NCBI RefSeq assembly: GCF_964355755.1
Contig: NC_092671.1
Coordinates: 38,457,304 to 38,521,303, forward strand
Origin: Antedon mediterranea
Taxonomy: Eukaryota > Echinodermata > Crinoidea > Comatulida > Antedonidae
Reading direction: 5' to 3'
DNA length: 64,000 nt
Both the position numbers and the translations under genes were made by a program. This document shows, in pieces, positions 26,384 through 38,300 of this stretch. The notes below the pieces were generated by a model that saw nothing but the letters and a program-made list of their open reading frames with translations, did not search any database and had not been told where the DNA came from. The first letter of the stretch is position 1. Every line of letters begins with the position of its first letter.

Positions 26384-29300
26384 CAGCTAATGAGAAATCA
26401 TCGTTACTCAGTGTCAATCCAGTTGCAAAACCCTCCTGAAAAATATGACAAAATGATCAATTTACAGTTTATTAGTAAACACTAAACATACTACCTACGT
26501 TAGATTATTATTCTCAGAAGAGTGGTTGTCCCTAAGCTGGCAAGATTTTCTCACACATGCATGCAAATTAACAATTTTTCACATTGATACCACCACAGTG
26601 GCGGATCCAGAAGTTTGAAATAATGGGCCCAGGGTATAAAAATTGTGAAATACAGTGTTGAACTTAATCTAATGTCAAACAAAATAAATTAGGAGGTAGG
26701 GGTAGCTTGAGTCAATAATTATTTACAATAACAATAGAAAACAAGATTTCCAAATTAGGACATTATCTCCTACAACTGGTTCCTTGGTAAGCTATCAATA
26801 GTAAACAATAGCATCTTGTTAACTACCAAGGGATTGGTAGAAAGAGACTGATACTTTTTCATAGGATTAATGGATGTTGGAATGAGCAAAGTTTAGGAAA
26901 TAAATTAAATGTTGGAGATTTATAGCTCTGTCTACACTATCAAACTTTATGTGAAAACAAAATGTGATATGCTCATAAACTGTATGGACATGATGATGTC
27001 ATATTACTACCATATTTGGGCATATCACTACCATATTTTGGCATATCACACACTTTTTTGTCAAACTAGTTTAATAGTGTAGACAGAGCTTTAAGGCAAA
27101 AGCTAGTATAAATAGCAGTGGAATCAGGGAATGGTAGGGTAAATTAAATAGTGTGTTAAAACTGGATAAATAAGAATCTAAAAAATGGAATTAGGAATTG
27201 AATATCCGGGAATAACATTTAAATGAAACAAGGGAATAAAATAGAACATGCACTAGTGTCTGAAGCAAGGAAAGGGAATTGGAAACAGTCGGATAAGGAA
27301 ATTGATAAAAAATGAATTAATCTGAAATTGTCTGCTATATATGGAAATGCCGGATCATATTTTCAATGCTGAAAACTTAATATCAGGTATAAAATAAGTA
27401 ACAATATTTTATAAATTGTAGGTTCTCATAATTGTTACTATGAGAATTTAACAATTTGAAAACCATCTTGTAGTTAGTTTGGTTTTTTTTTTTTTAGAGT
27501 TTAGATACAATTGAAATAAAACACAAGCGAACAAAACCTAAGGAAACTCAAAACGATTCTGTTTTTGTCTTTCTTGCATGAAACCATGCATATTACACGA
27601 AACAGACAAAACTAACTTTATACAGTTTTCTACTGTAGAAATAACACAAACAACTAAAGCTCTGTCCACACTATCAAACTTTATGTGACATAAAGATGTG
27701 ATGTGCTCATATATGGACATGATGATGTCATATCACTACCATATTTGGGTACATTACACTTTTTTTTGTAAAACTAATTTGATAGTGTGGACAGAGCTTT
27801 AGATTCAACCAATACAACACAGGTAACACTAAACTGCTGTGTGAACGGGAACCAAACATAAAAAGGTTTCTGTGAGGAGGCTATGACTGAACAAATCCGA
27901 CGTAAACATTTTTAATTTTTTAATTTGTTATGCGAAAAAGCCATGATACATAAACATGCTCAATCAACGAATCACAGTGCGTCTACACAGGTCTGTGAAT
28001 AGCGAACATAAATAGATTGTAGGTGCTATTCATGTAGGTCTGTGAAGAAGCTACACCACACTGAAAACACAACAAGTGGTGTTCCACACAGGTCTGTGAA
28101 GAAGCCATGACACTAAAAGCAGCACAGGTGCAATTCACGAAGGTTTGTGAAGAAGTCATGACACATCAACAATACAGGTGACTGTACAGTTACCTTAATT
28201 TAATCAGGAAGTTCTATTGACCCCAAAAGGTCAGTCTGATTGAGCTGTGAGAAAGTGTTAAGTGAAAATAAATAATATTATAGGAGTGAAAATAATATTA
28301 GAGAGTGAAAATTTAATAAACACCTTATAGATCGTAGATAGAAAATTTTGGAAATTTTAAGCCGTAATAAAAAAATAAAATGATTGAACTATTATATTAT
28401 ATGAAAGATCTACAAAAATATTGTTACAACTCTACTTGAGGGCAGTAGACATATTTTAAGTTATAAGAGGTTTTTTTTAAATATTCATAAGTAACAATTG
28501 ATACATGATGTAATAATATTTATCCATTTTTAAATTTTAAAAATAATATTTACCTGCATCTCCCTCATTTGCTGGTCCGCTGGACTATCAAAACCGGTGC
28601 CTGGGGACAGCACTTCAAAAGGATTAAATGCAGCAGTCGGGTAAACTGGAGCAGCGCCACCTATAGCCAAAAGTAATGCATATTTAAGTCAGCATGTAAA
28701 CTACTTACAATAATATTGTGTATAAGTAAATCAATTGTGTTGCGTAGCATTGTGTAAATTATATATAAATAATACTGTCATTGTCAAATTATGGAAACAG
28801 TGACAACTTAAATATAAATTTGACAGGAAAACAAATATTCTAAACTGCACACTGATACTAGAAATTCATTATTTTTAAATGTAATGTTATGAAAAACTTA
28901 AAAATATTGATGCTTTCTTTTCTTCCATACTAGGTTGTTACTTGTCAAGTTTCATTTCATTCAATGGACGAGAGAAATAAATAATCTTGTCTAGTTCACC
29001 TTTACCCATCATAACTTTAAAGATGTATTGTCCCCCAAAAACATGAAGAATAAATCAGACTTTGAAAAGGTTTTAAATAAAGTTAATCACTTTCGTAGTC
29101 ACTTATAAAATGACAAAATAAATGGTTAAATTCAATCAAAATCCCATTGACTGCCAGCCAATTTGATTTTTTTGCTTTAAATTACAGTTTTTTTCAGGTA
29201 AATCAATGTTTTTTTTCCCGATCCAATTTTTGGTCAAGGTGGATAACTAATATGTGACAATAAAATGGCAAATTCAAAAAAAAAATTGAAAAACATTTTT

Positions 29301-32300
29301 TTTGAGGGGGGACAATATATCTTTAAAGACAATACAAAAACAATAATAGAGGGCAGCAGACACAAAAAAAGTAGAAAATATTGAACAATCACCTCCTGCA
29401 GAGAGATCTAGAATGGTAGGCTTGGTAGGTGCTTGAAAAGGGTTGGGTGAGCTTGGTTTTCCAGGAGGGGGTACAAGGCCTAGCCCTAGGAAAAGAGTAC
29501 AAAAGCAACACAACATATATGCTATGCAATTAAAACAGACATTAGTATACAAAATATAGTTCACCAGGTTAAAAAGAGGTAATGCAGTCTACACTACAAG
29601 ATACACATGCAATAACTAACAGATACATTGATGGGTTTAAAGTAAAGCTCTTTCTGCACTATCAAACTTTAATCGACAACAAAATTGATGTGCCCATATA
29701 TGGACATGATGAGGTTATATCACTACCATATTTGGGCACATCACTACCATATTTGGGAATATCACCACCCTATTTCAGCACCTCACACTTTTTTTTTGTT
29801 AAACTAGTTTGATAGTGTAGAACGAGCTTAAAATTCAAATTATGACACGCTGAAAGAAGATGATGCTAAGATCGAAACATTGAACCTTAATTAAGAGAAG
29901 ATATACACGTTAATAGCATCATTTAAAACAAACATTTTAGGTGTGTTTGACTGGTTGCTTACATGCTCCTCAAACTGCTTCCAAAAGATCTATTCACGCT
30001 GCTCATATACAAACAGTCCGAGGAGCTAGATCTCCTCAAAACAGACCAATCGGATAGGCCTATCAAATCATGTACCATAAATGGGTTGGAATGCAAGCTT
30101 TATGATAACAATTTTTCTCAATAATAATTTTCATCTATAAATGTACTTCCAAATATCACAAATAAAAGCAACAAGCAGCAGACAACATTATAGCTTACCT
30201 GCTTGAGGGCGTCCTTGTGGCCTAGGTCTTCTGGTTGCAAGTGGAGGCGGAATTGCTGAAATGAAAAATGATAAAATGTTATATTTCAGGAATAAAATTC
30301 AGGGCCGCAGCCAGCATGAGGCAGACGAGGCGCTTGCCTCATCTAAAATATTCAATTTTCACCATCCACCCCAATTCCCCAGCACAGATCGTCAAATTTT
30401 ATATTAATAATTATATTTAAAGCATCTTCGCCCTGTCTGTTTTAACCTCTCGAAACGGCCTTAAAATTAAAAACAACTTTTTATTGTCAATAACACACAT
30501 TTTCATAGGAAGAAGTGGGTGCGAGCTTGCTGTAGAAAAATGTGTACCAACAGTGGATATAAAAGTGTTTAGCAAACTATCACACAGCATACCACATTCA
30601 TTATGAATGTTTAAGTAAATCTTTTCACCTGAGGTAAAGTTCTCATAAACACAAATTATTTTTCAAGAATTTAATATTCATACATATTACTGTTTAGTAC
30701 TCAAAACCAGTTGAAGCTATTTGATCAATAAATTATTGATCACCAATACAAGTTAAAGTTCACCACCAATTTATGATTATATGGTTATATAAAAAAAACA
30801 GTATATTAAACCATGGAGCTGTTATTTTTATAGCTCCATGATACAGCTTTATTAAATACTTTTATACACCTCTCATGAGCTTTTTAGGATAAATTACTAT
30901 ATTTCTTTAGTTAGTTTTAAATAATAATAATTGGTTAATAATCTATTATTCATTCCTACAGTATACACATGATTAAGATGTTTAATGTTAAAAATAAGTA
31001 CTGTACACAAACAATTATGTTATTGTAAACTTCTATATTAAATCACATGCATGTGACAAAATGTTATTTCATACAAAATATATGCATACGTCACCAAATC
31101 ACACTCATATTTTTCTGTATGGCATCATCTATTTTGACGATTAATTTTCATTTATAATGTAAAGCACATGGAAGTTGCATGTGCTATGTCATTAAAGATC
31201 AAAATATGTTTATGATCATATTTATTATAAGGTAATTTATCAACAGTGACCAGTTCTTAATAAGGAGTTTCCCAATTTGTATACTGCAAAAAAATAAACT
31301 GTACTTTAGTGGGTATAAGTCTACCGATAAGTACAGAAATAAAATAAGTACATGTACACAAGCCAAATTAAAGGTAAAGGTATTCATATTTGTCCTCAAG
31401 CTTAATTATATTGGAAGATTATCCATTGATACACAAAAAATGGAAAAAACATTTTTCCTATTGTGCCATACAGTTCAAAATGAAAAATGTTTATCATAGT
31501 AAAATGCTATATTCATATCATGATTTACAGCGTATACAAATATAAAGCCCTGTCCACACTATCAAACTTTATGTGACAAAAAATGTGATGTGCCCATATT
31601 GACACGATGATGTCATATTACTACCATATTTGGGAATATCCCTACCATATTTGGGCATATCACACTTTTTTTTTATCAAACTAGTTAGAGCTTAACTATT
31701 TACTATGATAATGTTATAATAGCTCTTCAATATTCTCTCTTTCATGTGTTGGTTAATGCTTAGTTGATTGTAATGAGATTAGATAAATGAAGCAACAATA
31801 AACAGGTTATACTCAACAGGTAAGAGTGGGAGACCGAACTTGAGAACGAGTTCGAGTTTTTTTATCAGGTGGAGCTGGTAAAACTATAGATGAAGGAGAT
31901 AACAAGAACATGACGGATGGGAATACATCAAAAGGTGGAAGACAATGAAGATAAACAAACATAATATACATAAAAAGATTAAAATGATGCAAAACAAAAT
32001 GATGTTGTTGAGCTAGTCTTGTTAATGTGGTATTGTTGATAAAAAAGATGATGGATAAAGATGATGATGAAGGATAATGATAAAGATGATGACAAAGATG
32101 ATGATAATGAAGGTAAAGATGATAGAGATGATGATGAAGATGATGATGAAGATAATAAAGATGATGATGATTAATGATGATGATAAAGATGATGATGATA
32201 AAGATGATTATACTAGTGATGATAAAAAAGATGAGGGATGATGACGATGATAATGATGATGGTGATATGATGATGATTATGATAATGATGTTCATTATGA

Positions 32301-35300
32301 TGATGATAAAGATGATGATAATTAAAAAGATGATGATGATGATGATGATAAATATGATGGTGATATAGATGATAATAATGATGATGATAATGATGGTGAT
32401 GATGATAAAGATGATGTTGATGATGATAATAATAAGATATAACTTGAATTGCCGAGTATCATGAATTTCTGTATGTTTTATTTATACAAACAATTAACAT
32501 TTCTTGAATCTTGAAAATTAACAATGATGGATGATATGATGAAGATAAAATAATGATTCATTAATAATTAATAGTTACCGTAGTCAAAATATTTCTTTAA
32601 ACTGGTAACTAAAGTTTCAATTATTACCTGGAATACCATTGTTGGAATTATTCGTAATAGCACCGTGATCAACACTGTGGCCATTACCAATGCTAGGCTG
32701 GGCTTCAAATAAACTTGGTGCCTGTCCATTCGTCACAGAGGTACCATTGACATTTCCTGATGGGTTGAAGGGGTCCATCACAAACAGATCACCAGATGTG
32801 GCCTAGTAAAAAAACACTTTCTATTAAACACAAATAAGGTAAATTATACTAAAACTATTGTAAATTATTCAATTCAAATAAACAAATTATTAGTAATAGT
32901 AAAATTTAATAATAAATCAAAATGGCAATGTGTATCAGGATCATGGAGGTAATATGGTAAAACTAACCGGTTCTGAAACTTGTGCATTTGATTCATGGTA
33001 TGAGGGCGGTAGACCAGGTAAACCTTCCAGTTCCGTTATCCTCAACTTTAGCTTTGAATTTTCTATTTCTAATTCCTGGATCTGGAGCATAAAACAAATT
33101 CATATTTATATATACATTATGGAGTGAACACTGATAGAAAAAAATAATCTCTCAAATATCATTACTAAAACATTAACCAAGAAACACCATTATGTATTTG
33201 TTATCCCTTTTCCTAGAACAGAAACTTTCAGTTTTATTTACAGAGCACCAACCTATCTAAATGTGCTTCCCTCCAAACTGAGAAAAACGTGGTGTCACTA
33301 AATTATTTGGGACCAAATGAAAAATTGCTATGATAGTATAGTTCTATACTATATTTTTGTATACGTCTTTGTTTTTTGTTTTTCATATGTTTGTTTTATG
33401 TTACATAACATTAACCAAGAAACACCATTATGTATTTTTCATCCCTTTTCCTAGAACAGAAACTCTCAGGAACCGTTTAATTTACAGAGCACCAATCTAA
33501 ATATGCTACCCTCCAAACTGAGAAAAACGTGGTTTCACTAAATTATTTGAAGTCTGTTCTTAAAAAATATTTGGGACCGAAAGAAAGATTTCTACGACAG
33601 TATAGTTGTATACTATATTTTTGAGTAAGTCTTTGTTTGTTTTTGTTTGTTTTTCATATATGTTTGTTTTATGTTTATGTGAGGGGCCCCTTGATTGCTG
33701 TTTAGGGTCACCCTCTATAAATATTAGTATGTATTCAGTATCACTATATATTCATAGTGGTCCTCTAGAGGTCTGTTTAGTTACAAATCATCAATCTTTT
33801 GAAAAAGCTGTTTGAACAGAAATGTTAATTTTGCTGTTACCATTTCTCTTTTAATATTGATTTGATGAAACAAAAGTTCAAGCTCAACACGTACCTTTCT
33901 TTGCAAGTTGGTAATCTGTTTTTTCATATCAGTCTCTTTTGTTGAGGTATCCAGGAATTTCTTATAGGCAAGATCAAAAGCTTGACCCACAGTCAAAGTA
34001 ATTTCTTCAGCCTACAAAACAAATACAGTATGTTAATAATATAGTCAACTTTCCCAATACTGGACACCTTTGGGCTGGCCTAATATGTTTAGTTTTCCCG
34101 GAAAGTATGGTATTTGGAATGTGTTTTTTTTCCTGTCCACACTATCAAACTTTATGTGATGAGTGCCCATATATGGACATGATTATATCATACACCACTA
34201 CCACATGTGGGCATATCACTACCATATTTGGGCACATAACACTGGTTTGATAGTGTAGACAGGGCTTGAGATTACCCTACTAAGCATCTTCGACATAGAT
34301 TTGTAACTTACACACTTTTCACTATCAAGAACAAAACAAATGTGTTTGTCTGTTCCCACTTCTTTCGCTATAAATGCGCATATTCGTTTGTCTGACTTGT
34401 CGTCTGCGCAGTACGATATCCTATGTAGTGGAAATGTGTAAAGCTTCTCCTACAAAAACAATTTAAATGGAACGTTATACTTTACACAGTGGTTACATTA
34501 TATTAATTTAATAACATTAAATGGTTTTCAAACTGTGTATAAGCAGTGAGGTATTCTTCTATTGGTTCAGTAGTTCAAAGTAATAAAATAATTTGATGGA
34601 ATTAATGCTGATACAACAATTGTCAGATGAAAGCCAGGTGTGGGCAAACAATTGCTATTGATCATACATTTCTATTTCATACACTTTCTTATCAGGGGGG
34701 GGGGGGGGGGATAGTTCAAATTACACAGTAAAACCGGGTGTCACGAAACCTAAGACCACGAAAGCTAAGACCCCCTAAGACCTAAGATCACGAAAGCTAA
34801 GACCCAAGACCTAAGATTACAAATATTCTATTCTTTTGTACACAAATGTTCTAAATATATAAAAAATAGGAAAAAAAACCGATAGGATAACAATTATCAG
34901 ATGACTAAATATAGTAATAAAACTTGAATGTTACGTTTCTGGTGTTTTTATTCAACTTCAGATTTTTATTTAAAATTATCCACTGCATACCCACAAATTT
35001 TTTTTGGAACTTTCTTTTACTTTCTAGGGAGTCAAAAGGTATGGCATTACATTGATTAAACTACCTAATTACTGAAAAAAAATTATGCCTGGCTTTTATA
35101 ACAGAATTTTATAGTCAAATTTTGTATTTGGCCATTTAAAACTTTTAACCTTACAGTAGTACACTATGTGGGTTTGCCTTCTACGCATCAATGAACACAA
35201 ATGCAACACCCATTTACGCTTCAATGAACACTTACAGGACTAGCCCAATCTTGAAGGACACTATAAATTGTTACGCTTGAATGGACACTTACATGACCAC

Positions 35301-38300
35301 CCCAATCTTGAAGGGCACTAAATAGTGACGCTTGAACGGACAATTACATGGCTAGCCCAATCTTGAAGAGCACTAAATTGTTGACTGAACACTTACATGA
35401 CTAGCCCTATCTTGAAGGGCAACTCCATTAGCAGAGATGGTGAGCTCAACTTTGCGCGGTTTTACACCCTCCGATCGTTTCAAATGACGATTGAACTAAA
35501 AAATATTTTTTAAAAGATACAAATATCATTTTTTGAATTATGGTTTTAAAAGGATTTGATGATATAAATTGATCAATTATGAGTTTTATTGAAGAGAACA
35601 TATCACCTTGGGAAAATTGATATATCAGAAGAACTAAAAAATATAAAGAAAAGATAAAAATATCATTTTAAATTATGGTTTTAGAAGGATTTGATATAAT
35701 GGTGGAAATTGATCAATTGTTAGTTTTATTGAGGAGAAACTAAACCACACCTTGGAGAATTTATATCAAAAGAACTAAAAAATATAAAGAAAAGATAAAA
35801 ATATCTTTTAAATATATTTTAAATTATGATAGGGTTTAAAAGGAATTTGATATGGTGGAAATTGATCAATTGTTAGTTTTATTGAGGAGAAACTAAACCA
35901 CACCTTGGAGAATTTATATCAAAAGAACTAAAAAATATAAAGAAAAGATAAAAATATCTTTTAAATATATTTTAAATTATGATAGGGTTTAAAAGGAATT
36001 TGATATGGTGGAAATTGATCAATTGTTAGTTTTATTGAGGAGAAACTAAACCACACCTTGGAGAATTTATATCAAAAGAACTAAAAAATATAAAGAAAAG
36101 ATAAAAATATCTTTTAAATATATTTTAAATTATGATAGGGTTTAAAAGGAATTTGATATGGTGGAAATTGATCAATTTATAGAACATTAAAACCACATCT
36201 TGGAATATATCAGAAATCTAAATGGCTTACATTTTATTAACAAAATTAGTGGCATGAAAAGCAGACTGATAGGTACCATTTCTACAAGGGTAAGGGTATG
36301 TTCAGACTCACGGAGTTACGGTGGAGCGGAGTTACAACTCCGTAACGCTAATCCGCGGCATGGTTCAGACACAAAAATATGTACGTCGCTTACATAACTC
36401 AACCGTAATTCCGTAAGTCTGAAAATACCCTAAGTATGAGGTATAAATAATGAATTTATAAAGGGCAGCATAATGACCTTCACATTCCAACATTACAACT
36501 AAGCATTCTAATATGTTGTAACACCTGTTATATCTATAAATTCAATTCATGTTTATCTCACATTTCTAAACACTGAGACAGGTTTAAATAATGTCTTATC
36601 AGAACCCTATGAATAAATTTCATGTTTGAGTAAAACTGGTTGACATGAGGTTATCGGAATATTTATGAGGTCAATATAGAGGTCAAGAGGTCAATAGAAA
36701 GTGAATGCAATGCAGACACTGATAGAAAGTTCAAATTTATAAATAAATTGACACTTTTAAACTTAAAGCCAAATAAATACAAATTGGGAATTTAATTCTT
36801 ATTGTCATTAACAGTTTTTAGTTTTGCTTGAATCATAATTGTGATCCAACTTGTAATTACTTTTGCATAGACAGTGCTGTAGCTACAAGAATTATTGTGG
36901 AGCAGTTCTCGCAACAAGAGGGAGCAATCTCATATGCGGGCCACAGGGTTGTCAAAGGCCTTTGTCAAACAGTGATGAGGTTGATACCTTGCCAATCATA
37001 CTGGTGAATATGGCCCTACCAAACGTTGAATGTGAAAGAGATACATACCTTTAATTTCTTAACAGATTCTTTAACCAGATCAGCCCCTTTAGCTCTGTCA
37101 ACTTCTGTATTTCCTAAAAGCTAAAACATACAAATTTAAGTTAACAATATGGTCGCCAGGAGACTAAAATACTTAAGGTCTTTCTACACTATCAAACTTT
37201 ATGTGACAAAAAAATGTGATGTGCCTACAGTGTGGACATGATGATGTCATACCACTACCATATTTGGGTATATCACTACCATATTTGCACAATCACACTT
37301 TTTGTTGTCAAACTAGTTTGATAGTGTAGACAGTAGATATAGTGCTAATACTTAATAGCTTATAAACATTGAAGAGATCATAGGATTATAAAAGCAATGG
37401 ACAATAAAAATAAATTCAGTCTTTGATTTACTTAATAATTTTGTTTCGGATATAAATTTACTATAGAAAAAATTAGATTTTTTAATACATTTCATTCATT
37501 TTGACAAATTATATGTGATCTTTGTTTATTGAAGATATAAACAGATGAAAAATATGTACTTTTCCTTATACAAACATTAAAAATAATCACAAGATTTGGC
37601 TTTAATGACAATTTATACTTTTGGAGTTATATTATATCTCGCTTTTTGATGAGAAAGGGCTATTGTCGGTTTATCCAGGTAAGCTAGGCACGAAATAGAC
37701 ATGGCTTTAATATATACAGTACAACAAAATAGATTATTATTTGGATTACAGTACAGTAAATACCAAATGTCATTTATATCAGATTAAATTAAACATCTGT
37801 TTGTGTCATTATTTCAGAAATCTATTCTCTACAGTAGATAGTGCAAACAAATGTTTTTTTAATCTCAAGATAAAACTAAAACTGAAAATAACATTAAATA
37901 TTAATTTGTATATGTACTGTGTAAGCCAAAAATATTTTTAATTGGATTTTTTACGTTGCTCCTTTATGCAGTTATATTCAAGAAAACGGAAGCATTAGGA
38001 AACAGTTACCATTCTGTAGCTTATAGTTTACTACGGCTGAAAAAAATGGGTATTTGGAAACTCAGACTGGGCATGTGCACACCCAAAGTACGTCTGGGAA
38101 AAGAGAATCTATGAAAACATTTGCTGATAAATATTTAAATGCATCTGGTAGACAGTAGTTTATTTGTGAGATGAGCGGTGTTTTTTGTAAGAAATATTTC
38201 TTGTTTAATACTGCACATATTAGAATATTTAAACTCCCTGTTTAAACAAAGTTTGTAAACATACTGTACATTTGACTATATAGTAAAGCTTCTTTATTTG

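Noticed and set aside
26197-28190. Regularly spaced repeats considered as a CRISPR array
   Set aside because: The units are contiguous or degenerate minisatellites without unique spacers, and the window is eukaryotic.
31813-32295. 160-codon minus-strand open frame rich in His, Ile and Ser
   Set aside because: It is the translation of the (GAT)n microsatellite. Its last part ([14 protein letters not shown]) follows an acceptor-like TTTTACCAG in the right phase for a GULP exon, but there is no usable donor before the stop.
33606-33815. Plus-strand open frame opposite GULP exon 6 flank
   Set aside because: It is repeat-derived sequence running toward intron 6, with no supporting motif.
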